This document shows, in pieces, positions 25,675 through 33,660 of a stretch of 64,000 nt of DNA. Location: contig CAZXVH010000009.1 in assembly GCA_964643965.1 (NCBI GenBank), positions 25,033 through 89,032 on the forward strand. The letters run 5' to 3'. The stretch comes from GCA-2746795 sp964643965 (lineage in GTDB: Bacteria > Chloroflexota > Anaerolineae > Promineifilales > Promineifilaceae). The notes beneath the pieces were generated by a model that saw only the letters and a program-made list of their open reading frames with translations, did not search any database and was not told where the DNA came from. Both the position numbers and the translations under genes were made by a program. Every line of letters starts with the position of its first letter. Position 1 is the stretch's first letter.

Positions 25675-26589
25675 TTAGGGATAGGGGGTGGTCACGGCCG
25701 TTTCTACCAGTTCTATCTCAAACAGCAGGGGCCATAACTTGCCGGTGACAAATAAACGGCCGTTTTCCCCATCATGAGCGATCCCGTTAAGCACATCCAC
25801 CGGCTGGGTGAGCGCTTCTGTCGGTAAGAGGCCCGTCAGGTCGAGCCAGCCTGTGACCTGGCCTGTTTCCGGATCGATACGCGCAATCAGGTTCGTTTGC
25901 CACACATTGGCGAAGATTTCGCCGTTGATATATTCCAATTCATTGAGGCGCATCACCGGCGTGGCCTGATCAAAGACGGCCACCGAACCGGTGACGGCCA
26001 GCGTATCCGGCTCGAGAAAATAGAGGGTGTTGCTGCCATCGCTCATGATGAGTTGACGGCCGTTATGGGTCAATCCCCAGCCTTCCGTAGCGTAAGAAAA
26101 CGTATCTAGCTGCTCAAAACTTTCCAGATCATAGATAAAACCAGTCTGCGATTTCCAGGTAAGTTGGTAGATTTTGTTGTCGAAAACCGTGACGCCTTCG
26201 CCGAAATATTGGGGATCCAGAGGAATGATCTGTTCGACTACGCCTGTTTCCAGCTTTGTACGGCGCAGGCTGGACTGCCCGTTGAGGCCGGTGCCTTCGT
26301 ACAACTCGCCGTCCAGGTAGACGAGGCCCTGAGTGAAGGCGTCGGGATCATGGGGATAGCTGTTTACGACCTGGTAACTGTATTGGGCAGGCGCTTCCGT
26401 GGCTGCGGACGCCGTGGAGTGGATTGGCGGGTAGGCTGGAGCGGATGTTGTGGCGGCGGTGGGGAGGGAAACGGCCGTTTCTACAATAGATGTCGCGACC
26501 TCTGTCGCCGGCATGGACGGAGCAACGCTGCACCCCGCCAGTAAGAAGAGCAGCGCCACGACTCGTTTTAAGCGTGTTAAGTGAGCCAT
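25675..26589 (-). CDS. Secreted glutaminyl-peptide cyclotransferase (glutamine cyclotransferase)
   Basis: 304 residues. A lipoprotein signal peptide (LFLLAGCS lipobox) and a Ser/Thr/Ala/Pro-rich spacer precede a five-bladed beta-propeller of the plant/bacterial QC type (PF05096). Typical segments are NSYPHDPDAFTQGLVYL, LYEGTGLNGQSSLR, FGEGVTVFDNKIYQLTW, EGWGLTHNGRQLIMSDGS and VLNGIAHD. The enzyme turns N-terminal Gln into pyroglutamate, which protects exported proteins against aminopeptidases. Its ATG overlaps the stop of the upstream SH3 gene by one base (TAATG), so it is the last gene of the surface operon. Confidence 0.87.
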   Translation of the reverse strand: MAHLTRLKRVVALLFLLAGCSVAPSMPATEVATSIVETAVSLPTAATTSAPAYPPIHSTASAATEAPAQYSYQVVNSYPHDPDAFTQGLVYLDGELYEGTGLNGQSSLRRTKLETGVVEQIIPLDPQYFGEGVTVFDNKIYQLTWKSQTGFIYDLESFEQLDTFSYATEGWGLTHNGRQLIMSDGSNTLYFLEPDTLAVTGSVAVFDQATPVMRLNELEYINGEIFANVWQTNLIARIDPETGQVTGWLDLTGLLPTEALTQPVDVLNGIAHDGENGRLFVTGKLWPLLFEIELVETAVTTPYP

Positions 26590-27527
26590 TAGAAGAAACG
26601 TCGCCAGGCCAGAAAACCGATGACGGCCAGGCCGATGGCGGCGCTGGCGCAGGGTAGGGCGGCGACGGCGCCGCCGGTTTCTGGTTCGGCCAGTGGTTCG
26701 GCGGTGGGTTGGGCCTGGTCATTGTTGGCGGCTACTGCGACCGTGGCCTCTCCTTCGGGGATGACAGAGGTGGCGGTAACGGCCGTTTTTGTGGCTGTAG
26801 CTTCACGGGTGGCAGTGGAGCTGGGGCTGGGGGCAGCGGTCGCGGTCTTGCTTGCCTGCCGGGTTGCCGTGGACGTGGCGGCTTCAGGCGTGTGGGTTGG
26901 CGCCGGCGTGTGGGTGGGGATTTCAGGGCAGGCGGGATTGCGCGTGGGGTTCCAGGCTGCGCCGGGCGTGGCGGTCTCGCCATCGATTGGCTCAGCGCCA
27001 ATGATGGGCAGGCCGCTGATATTGCCCTGCACCGTGACGGCATTATTTGCCACCCAGCCCAGGGTTTCATTGGTGAAGGGAATCACCCACCATGCTGTAT
27101 CGGCGGCGCGGCCCACGATGGGGCGTACTTCCAGGTACACCATTTGCCCGACGATTTCGTAATCTGTGCCGGGACCGGAGCGCACATTGACGGTGTTGCG
27201 CGTTTGCAGGGTGGGCGGAACGCCGCAGGCTGCGGCCGTGGGCAAATAACCACCTTCTGGCGTGGCGGCCAGGGTGATGGGGATGAGGGTGGCGGTGGGC
27301 GTTTGAGTGGGAACGGCCGTTGCCTCTGGCGGCGTTGTCGGCTGTGGATCGGACGGCTTGTGAGTGGCGGTGGGCGCCGGTGGTGAAGTGGGCGCCGGCG
27401 TAGGCGTGCGGGAAATGCTGGTGAAATTGGGCAGGCCAAACACCGGCGGGGTACTTTCTGGCTGATTAAATATGATTGTCAAGGCCAGGCCGGCAAAAAA
27501 CGTAAAAATCAGAACTCGACGGATCAT
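26589..27527 (-). CDS. Surface protein with bacterial SH3 domain and sortase-like C-terminal anchor
   Basis: 312 residues from the ATG with GGAG seven bases upstream; the longer frame adds 11 residues without support. It has an N-terminal signal or anchor helix (VLIFTFFAGLALTIIF), a Pro/Thr spacer, one SH3b domain (NTVNVRSGPGTDYEIVGQM to LGWVANNAVTV) in the middle, and a second long Thr/Ala/Pro-rich linker. The C-terminus reads EPETGG followed by a hydrophobic helix and RRFF. That is the layout of a sortase signal with Glu in place of the Leu of LPxTG. Whether a sortase recognises it is unknown; otherwise it is a simple membrane anchor. The linker composition suggests O-glycosylation, an inference. 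Confidence 0.75.
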   Translation of the reverse strand: MIRRVLIFTFFAGLALTIIFNQPESTPPVFGLPNFTSISRTPTPAPTSPPAPTATHKPSDPQPTTPPEATAVPTQTPTATLIPITLAATPEGGYLPTAAACGVPPTLQTRNTVNVRSGPGTDYEIVGQMVYLEVRPIVGRAADTAWWVIPFTNETLGWVANNAVTVQGNISGLPIIGAEPIDGETATPGAAWNPTRNPACPEIPTHTPAPTHTPEAATSTATRQASKTATAAPSPSSTATREATATKTAVTATSVIPEGEATVAVAANNDQAQPTAEPLAEPETGGAVAALPCASAAIGLAVIGFLAWRRFF

Positions 27528-27612
27528 GTGATTTCTCCAAATGGTGGAAGATTGGTTCAATTTCAGAAGATTAAACCAATCTCGAGTGAACCAAAATCTC
27601 CAGGCAGCATTC

Positions 27613-29604
27613 CTACTGATAATTCACGGTAATAAGCTTATCGCTGTCTAATTGTAAAGCAAAAGTGAGCGTCTTGCCTTCAATAGTGGTAGGGGTCGGG
27701 ATTGCCGATAGGAAGGTGGCCCCGGCAGGCAATGTCACCGTAATTGTAACAGATTCCGGGTCGGAACCAGCTTGTTTGCGCACAAACAGTTGGTAGCGCT
27801 GGTTGCCGTCTTCTTGTGCCTGGCTGATAGCGGGCAGGGTATACCGGAACTGGCTGGCGACGCTTTTGCCTATTGGAACCATGAAGAAATTGCTCACAGT
27901 GGTAAATCCAGGTAGTTCTGCCTCTATCTCGCCGTTGGTGACGATGGGCTGGCCGGTGCGCGTAAAGTCGCCGGCGGTGCTGTGTTGGCTGGCCTCGGTC
28001 AACCTGATGGTTTCGGGCAGGTAGAGACGTAGATAATTGAAATAACAGCCATCGGCAACCCGCAAGTAATCTGGCGTACCCTGGTAAGCTTCCGGGTCTT
28101 CCTGGATGCACGGTTTTCCGGTATCTGTGCCAGTGTGGCTGTAGGTGACGGTGAGACGGCCGTTCCCATCTCCATTCTCAGCTAATGTCACATGATAATC
28201 CGTTTCCCGTTTGACATGGAGATTACTTTTGTTGAAGCCCATGTTGGTATCAACAACCGCCAGGAAATCTTGACCAGCCGGATTGGCGAGACGGCCGTTC
28301 CACCCCGTTTCAGCCAGCACGGTCTGCACATGAGGCTGGCGCAGGTAAAGCTGCAAATGGCGACCTTCCAGGGCTTGCGCCATATTCTGCGTCAACAAGA
28401 TGAAATCGATCTGTTCCGGGTTATTCTCTATGTGATCGCGAATGGCATTGGCGAAGACGCCGATAAATGCTTTCCGCACCCAAACCCAATTCGTATCACT
28501 TCCCTCATCTCCAGAAGCCCAGGCGTCTCGTAATTTGTTGATAAGATTTTTGGACGAAATCATTTCGTCGCTGTCCGCCAGGGGGATGGGGCCGGTGGCC
28601 GCCACCAGCAGCCGTAAAAACTCCTGGTCGATGGCGATGGCTCCGTCTAAAGGAGGCAGGTCTTGACCGTAGCTGAATAAATCCATCGCCTTATTGGCGG
28701 ATGTGGGAAAATCGGGCCAGAAGTTGGCGTCTCTAAACAGGAACAAATCCAGGCCCATGTAGTCGGCCAGGGGTGGGGGAACCACGTCATACGGCTTTTC
28801 CCGGAAGTTGTCTACGGCGTAGGCGTCGAGCATGTTTATTTCCGATAAACGGCCGTTTTCCACCGTGATCGTACCGGCGCCAGAAATAAACCCCCCTGTC
28901 GCCCGGCGTTCATCTTCGTTTTGGGCGATGAGCAAATAGGTGCGCGGCCCATTTTGCCCCATTATCTCGGGGATAACTGTGCTCAAAGCCAGCCCCTTTT
29001 GCGCCAGGGGCAGCCATTCATCTGCCAGGCCCAACATTTGCCGTAAACGCCAGGGCAAGTCGGCTTCGTTGTTGATGGCGGCGCGGGCGGCGCTCACCTG
29101 CGCCATTGTCTCCTGCGCCGCTTGCAGGTCTGGGGCGGCCAGGCCGAGGATGTATACCAGGCCGGCAATGCGGTCTGGCGTGCCTTCTGTTTGCATCAGA
29201 ACCAGGGCCGGTTTGAGGCCGCGCAGGGCATAGGCGGCGCTGTCGCTGCCGGCGACGGCCATCTCTATCAACTGCGGCGCAGCGGTGAGGGTGGAACCCA
29301 CTTTGGGCAGCCAACCCAGATAAGGCGTGAGGGGCATGAAAACGGCCGTTTCCTTTTGCAAGGTATAAATGTCCGACCGGGTAGCCAATACCAACTGCTC
29401 GGCGGCGTCGGGGTCCAGATGGGTCAGCCCCTCGGCCAGCAATGTTTCTATCTCCGCCTGCCGGGCCAGTAGGGCCTGACTGGTTTGGCTGATACGCCAC
29501 GTTTTCAACCCCAACCAGAGCAAAATGAGCAGGAAAACGGCGAACAGGGCCAGCAAGATCAGGCGTTTTGGGGTCAATCGTGAAGAGGGTTGGTCAGATG
29601 TCAT
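27613..29604 (-). CDS. DUF4012 membrane-anchored protein
   Basis: 663 residues. One N-terminal transmembrane helix (about 14-32) is followed by a large extracytoplasmic region. The DUF4012 signature is visible: LLIAQNEDERRATGGFISG, then a segment with the DYMGLDLFLFRDANFWPDFP motif and the GAIAIDQEFLRLLVAATGPI repeat-like element. DUF4012 proteins are usually encoded beside glycosyltransferases and sugar-phosphate transferases, as here, and are thought to take part in exopolysaccharide assembly or attachment. The upstream DUF2723 gene stops 6 bp before this ATG, and no ribosome binding site is evident, so translation is probably coupled. Confidence 0.88.
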   Translation of the reverse strand: MTSDQPSSRLTPKRLILLALFAVFLLILLWLGLKTWRISQTSQALLARQAEIETLLAEGLTHLDPDAAEQLVLATRSDIYTLQKETAVFMPLTPYLGWLPKVGSTLTAAPQLIEMAVAGSDSAAYALRGLKPALVLMQTEGTPDRIAGLVYILGLAAPDLQAAQETMAQVSAARAAINNEADLPWRLRQMLGLADEWLPLAQKGLALSTVIPEIMGQNGPRTYLLIAQNEDERRATGGFISGAGTITVENGRLSEINMLDAYAVDNFREKPYDVVPPPLADYMGLDLFLFRDANFWPDFPTSANKAMDLFSYGQDLPPLDGAIAIDQEFLRLLVAATGPIPLADSDEMISSKNLINKLRDAWASGDEGSDTNWVWVRKAFIGVFANAIRDHIENNPEQIDFILLTQNMAQALEGRHLQLYLRQPHVQTVLAETGWNGRLANPAGQDFLAVVDTNMGFNKSNLHVKRETDYHVTLAENGDGNGRLTVTYSHTGTDTGKPCIQEDPEAYQGTPDYLRVADGCYFNYLRLYLPETIRLTEASQHSTAGDFTRTGQPIVTNGEIEAELPGFTTVSNFFMVPIGKSVASQFRYTLPAISQAQEDGNQRYQLFVRKQAGSDPESVTITVTLPAGATFLSAIPTPTTIEGKTLTFALQLDSDKLITVNYQ

Positions 29605-29610
29605 AATGGT

Positions 29611-31023
29611 TTATGGTGTGATACAGTCCAGTGTGTAACTGGTGGCTGAGTCATTTAAACTGGCGGCGCAAAACGGCCGTTTCCTTCCATTTTCTTGAGC
29701 AAAGGCGACCAAATCATCTTCGTCCAGCCCGGTTAAATCGGGATGCCGGCGGGCCAATCGCGCTCGATACCACTCATGGGCAAATAAATCTGCATCCACC
29801 GGGATGATGTCCGGGCGCTGCCCTTCTGTGTAGACAAAGTACCACAGGGCAAAAATGGTGGGGTCCCCGTTTGTTTGCACGATGGCTCCGGGCGGAACGG
29901 CCGTTAACAATGCTTCTGCCCGTTCCCGCAGCGCCTTATCGCCGCTCAAATTGTGTGGCTGGAAGTTTAACAAAAGCAGGAGCAATGGCAAGCTCAGCGC
30001 CAGCCAGCCGAGGCGCGGCAAGCTGGCCGCCAGGACGAGTGTGAGCAGCAGCCAGGCGGGCAGCGTCAGCAAAATGGCGTCGTTGGGCTGGTAGGTGAAG
30101 GCCAGGATGAAGTAGAAAACGGCCGTTCCTCCCAACCATACCAACAGCCGGCGCTGATCCCGTTTTACCAGGAGCAGCGCCGCCAACAACAGAGGCAGGG
30201 CGGCCCAGGTCAACTGCTGCAAAACGAGGGGCAGCCAGGCCGCAGCACGGGAAACCCACTCGGCTAACGGCAGGGCAAAGGCATATCCCTGGTATAACTG
30301 GCCGCTCACCAGCCACCACCAGCCGCTCAAGGTACGCGGTTCGCCCCACACCACCGGGCTGTTTTCAGAGGCCAGCAGGGGCAGCAGCAAAAAAGGCAGC
30401 AGCCCCAACAGCAAACCCGCCCCTAATTTAGGCCAGCGGGAGCGCGGCGTCTGCGCCAGGGCCAGGGGCAGCAGCAGCCAGCCGGTGAGATGCGCCGTGA
30501 TCGCCAGCCCCAAAAAGAGACCGGCCACCCCGGACGGCCGTTTGGTGAGCAGCGCCCAGAGGAAAACGGCCGTGAACAGCATAAACAGGCCATACACCTC
30601 GGCGATGGTGGCCTGGCCCCACACCAGGCTGGAAAAGGCGAAGGTGAGACCGGCGGCGATGGCCGGCAGGGGCGACGCCGCGCTGCTGAAGAGGCGAAAC
30701 GCCGTCGCCGCCAGGAAACCGGCGGCCAACGCCATGCTCAGCGCGGAGAGGCAGGTGAAGCGGGTCGCCACGTTTTCTAAGGGCAGCAGGCCAAATAAGT
30801 TACCAAGCAAAATGTAAGTGGGATAGCCGCTGGGATGGGGGACGCCCTGGGTGATAACGGCCGTTATCAAATCACCGCCGTCTATGCCATAATGCGCCCA
30901 GGTCAGGTCGCGGGCCATCGTGAGCAGGTAGACGATCAGGGCTGCGGCGCTGGTGACGCCGCCCGTGAGCAATTCTTGCTGCCCTGGCGACCAGGCAGTG
31001 AAAGACAGGCGGGCGGCGTTCAC
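29611..31023 (-). CDS. DUF2723-family polytopic membrane protein (glycosyltransferase-like)
   Basis: 470 residues from a GTG whose GTGA overlaps the stop of the upstream gene. This start avoids a hydrophilic extension that the longer frame would add. There are about ten hydrophobic segments. The N-terminal loop YGIDGGDLITAVITQGVPHPSGYPTYILLG is the hallmark of DUF2723/TMEM260-type proteins, relatives of GT-C glycosyltransferases such as O-mannosyltransferases that use lipid-linked sugars outside the membrane. The C-terminal domain (VQTNGDPTIFALWYFVYTEGQRPDI) is typical. A role in transferring a sugar to secreted Ser/Thr-rich proteins or to the exopolysaccharide is a fair inference. Confidence 0.82.
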   Translation of the reverse strand: MNAARLSFTAWSPGQQELLTGGVTSAAALIVYLLTMARDLTWAHYGIDGGDLITAVITQGVPHPSGYPTYILLGNLFGLLPLENVATRFTCLSALSMALAAGFLAATAFRLFSSAASPLPAIAAGLTFAFSSLVWGQATIAEVYGLFMLFTAVFLWALLTKRPSGVAGLFLGLAITAHLTGWLLLPLALAQTPRSRWPKLGAGLLLGLLPFLLLPLLASENSPVVWGEPRTLSGWWWLVSGQLYQGYAFALPLAEWVSRAAAWLPLVLQQLTWAALPLLLAALLLVKRDQRRLLVWLGGTAVFYFILAFTYQPNDAILLTLPAWLLLTLVLAASLPRLGWLALSLPLLLLLLNFQPHNLSGDKALRERAEALLTAVPPGAIVQTNGDPTIFALWYFVYTEGQRPDIIPVDADLFAHEWYRARLARRHPDLTGLDEDDLVAFAQENGRKRPFCAASLNDSATSYTLDCITP

Positions 31024-32654
31024 CAGGCCCCGTTGCCTCGCACCACCACCGGAACGGTCTTGAGCAGGATCGACAGGTCGCGCCACAGGGAATAATGCTC
31101 AATGTATTCCAGTTCCAGGCAGACTCGTTCATCTAGCGACAACGCGCCACGGCCGTTGACCTGCATGGGGCCGGTGATGCCCGGTTTGACCATGAGGCGG
31201 CGGCGATGCCAGGCGGAATAGCGCTCCACAAAGCGAGGCGATTCCGGGCGCGGCCCGACGAGGCTCATCTCCCCTTTGAAGGTGTTCCAAAATTGGGGCA
31301 GTTCGTCCAGGCTCCAGCGGCGTAAAAAGCGGCCCACGCGGGTGAGGCGGGGATCGTCGGCCATTTTGAACATCGGCTCCGTCAACGTCTCCCAGTTGAT
31401 GAGACCGTCCAGTTCGTCTTCCGCGTCCTGGTGCATGGAGCGGAATTTGTAGAGGGTAAACGGCTTGCCTTTGCGGCCAATGCGTTCTTGTTTAAACAAG
31501 ACGGGGCCGGCCGAGTCGAGTTTGATGGCCAGGGCGATGAAGGGGGTGAGAACGGCCGTTGCCAGCAGCCCCGGCACACTGCCCACGATGTCAAGCCCTC
31601 GTTTCACGCCATAAGCGGCCCCGTTGATGCCTGGTTTGGCTGCCAGCAGCCCTTTTTGCGGCCGGAGGACGCCCCAGGCGTATCCAAACCCGAGCGCCGC
31701 CGCCCGGCCGGCCAGCAAAACGGGAGCGGCCAGGGCGACTGCTTTGTCTTTGCCCCAGGCGGCGGCGGCAAAGGGCAGGGTTGTCAGGCCAAAGAGGAGC
31801 AGGGTGAGGCCGCTGGCGGCGGCGGCCGTCGCCGCCACTTTGGGCAGGAACAGCAGCGCCGCCAGCGCCACGCCTGCCAGAGCGAGGCACAAGGCGATGA
31901 GCGCCATTTGCACCTTCATCACCTGCGGCGTGTGCGAATCTTTGACGGCCCGTTCGGGGAAGCGGCGCACGGTTTGCGCCTTCCAGTAGCCGATGACCAG
32001 CTTTTTGCGCAGATATTTTTTGAGGCTGTCACTGTGCTGATGGTAGACAACGGCCGTTGGTTGAAAAACCAACTGGTAGCCGCGAGCCGCCAGGCGGAAG
32101 GAGAGTTCCTGGTCTTCCAGGTAGGTGAAGCGTTCGTCGAAGCCATTGTTCTCTTGCAAGACCTGGCGGCGGTAGGCGGCGGCGTAGGTGTCGATGAAGT
32201 CGATGCGCGGCTGGGTGGCGAGCAGCTTGTATTTGTCTTCGTATTCAAGCTGGACAAAGCGGGCCACGAGTTCTTTTTGATGGGTGGCGTAAATGCCTTT
32301 GCCGCCGTCAATGCCGGGGTCGGCAAACGGGGCGGTGAGGGCTTGCAGCCAGGTGGGGGTGGGCACACAGTCGGCGTCGGTGAAGCAGATGAGGGCGCCG
32401 CGGGCGATTTTCAGGCCGCTGTTGCGGGCCGCACCGGCCCCTTTTTGGACGGGATGCTGGAGGAATTGGATGGGATAAGCCTGGCAGAGAACGGCCGTAT
32501 CATCCGCAGAGCAATCATCGACCACAATAATCTCGTACTCCTGGGGGGTGAAACCGCTTTGGCTGGTTAATGCTTCCAGGCAGGCAGTTATCGTCTGCGC
32601 CGCATTGAAGGCGGGAACGATGACGGAGATCAGAGGGTCGCTGTTTTTTGCCAT
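31020..32654 (-). CDS. Fusion of GT2 glycosyltransferase and sugar-phosphate transferase (PHPT)
   Basis: 544 residues. Residues 1-230 are a GT-A family 2 glycosyltransferase with VIVPAFNAAQTI, VVDDCSADDT, FTDADCVPTP and the YLEDQELSFRLAARGY acceptor motif. Two hydrophobic segments follow (about 245-275 and 290-315). From about 335 there is a complete polyprenyl-phosphate hexose-1-phosphate transferase: KRGLDIVGSVPGLLA membrane helix, KQERIGRKGKPFTLYKFRSM, and the LSLDELPQFWN and SLVGPRPE signatures. One protein would thus load the first sugar phosphate on undecaprenyl phosphate and add a further sugar. The ATG used lies two codons inside a TTG start. Its first 25 bp overlap the end of the upstream gene. 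Confidence 0.9.
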   Translation of the reverse strand: MAKNSDPLISVIVPAFNAAQTITACLEALTSQSGFTPQEYEIIVVDDCSADDTAVLCQAYPIQFLQHPVQKGAGAARNSGLKIARGALICFTDADCVPTPTWLQALTAPFADPGIDGGKGIYATHQKELVARFVQLEYEDKYKLLATQPRIDFIDTYAAAYRRQVLQENNGFDERFTYLEDQELSFRLAARGYQLVFQPTAVVYHQHSDSLKKYLRKKLVIGYWKAQTVRRFPERAVKDSHTPQVMKVQMALIALCLALAGVALAALLFLPKVAATAAAASGLTLLLFGLTTLPFAAAAWGKDKAVALAAPVLLAGRAAALGFGYAWGVLRPQKGLLAAKPGINGAAYGVKRGLDIVGSVPGLLATAVLTPFIALAIKLDSAGPVLFKQERIGRKGKPFTLYKFRSMHQDAEDELDGLINWETLTEPMFKMADDPRLTRVGRFLRRWSLDELPQFWNTFKGEMSLVGPRPESPRFVERYSAWHRRRLMVKPGITGPMQVNGRGALSLDERVCLELEYIEHYSLWRDLSILLKTVPVVVRGNGAW

Positions 32655-33658
32655 TGCCAATTTGTGCGCGATACCGCCAGTCCACCAAAAATCACGACGG
32701 GCAGCACCGCCGCCAGATAATAAACGGTGGTGTAGCTGAAAATGACGGCCTCGTTATCGACGCCAAAAGCCAGCAGGAGCAGGGCGGCGGCGGCGTTTAC
32801 CACCCCGATCTTACCGGGTGTGCTGGGCGGCGTCGAGACCAAAAGCACTACAATATTGATTAAAACGGCTTGCGCCAGGCCCAGTTCGATGTTGAAAGCC
32901 AAAAAGAGCAGGTAAGGCGTCAGCGCCGAGGTGAGTGTCGATAGCAGCGAGAGGCCAATGACGGCCAGCGTTTGGCGACGATGGCGCAGGGCGGCCAGCC
33001 CTTCCAGCCCGGCGATGAGCCAGCCCATGACCCGCTCCGCCCATTTCGGCGGCAGCCAGGCGGCGAAGATGCGGCTGATACGGATGATCCAGGCAGACTG
33101 GAAGGCGAGCAGGTAGAGGCAAAAGAGGGCGATGAGGGCAACGGCCGTTGTCGTGGGCAGGGAGTTTTTCATGAAAACGGGCAACGTGACAAAAGGTAGT
33201 ACCAGCAGCAGCGCCAACCCTAACATAAAGAGATCCAGCGCCTTTTCCACGACGATGGTTCCCAGGGCGCGGGCTTTGCCCACCTGCGCCGTCCAGTTAA
33301 TGGCAAACAGGCGAGCGATTTCACCCAGGCGCATGAAGGGCAGCACCAGGTTGACATAAGCGCCAAGATTGAACGACCAAAAGATGGGTTTGAAGGGGGG
33401 GCTGCCGCTGGCGTCGGTGAGCAGCAGCTGCCAGCGCCAGGATTTGAGCAGCAGGGTGAGGGTGACGGCGAGCAGGGCGAGAAAAATGTAGAAAGGTTTG
33501 GCGGTGGTCAGGGAGGCGGCCAGTTCCGCCCAGGTGAGGCGCTGCGCCACAAACCAGAGGCCAATGATGAGGAGAACGGCCGTTAACAGCACACTCACCC
33601 AGGGCCAGACCGAATTTCTGGAGGGTCGGTTGGTGGGTTGCGGCGGCTTGTCTGCCAT
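32630..33658 (-). CDS. Flippase-like polytopic protein (YbhN / lysylphosphatidylglycerol synthase TM family)
   Basis: 342 residues with about eight hydrophobic helices. The order of family motifs fits the LPG synthase transmembrane region (PF03706): WAELAASLTTAKPFYI, WSFNLGAYVNLVLPFMRLGE, the TIVVEKALDLF element, and the C-terminal TPPSTPGKIGVVNAAAALLL with its PG motif. Related proteins flip lipid-linked sugars or accompany polysaccharide loci. GAGGAA precedes the ATG, which begins two bases after the stop of the C25 peptidase gene. The 3' end overlaps the GT2-PHPT gene, as expected of genes made in step. Confidence 0.85.
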   Translation of the reverse strand: MADKPPQPTNRPSRNSVWPWVSVLLTAVLLIIGLWFVAQRLTWAELAASLTTAKPFYIFLALLAVTLTLLLKSWRWQLLLTDASGSPPFKPIFWSFNLGAYVNLVLPFMRLGEIARLFAINWTAQVGKARALGTIVVEKALDLFMLGLALLLVLPFVTLPVFMKNSLPTTTAVALIALFCLYLLAFQSAWIIRISRIFAAWLPPKWAERVMGWLIAGLEGLAALRHRRQTLAVIGLSLLSTLTSALTPYLLFLAFNIELGLAQAVLINIVVLLVSTPPSTPGKIGVVNAAAALLLLAFGVDNEAVIFSYTTVYYLAAVLPVVIFGGLAVSRTNWQWQKTATL

Positions 33659-33660
33659 AT

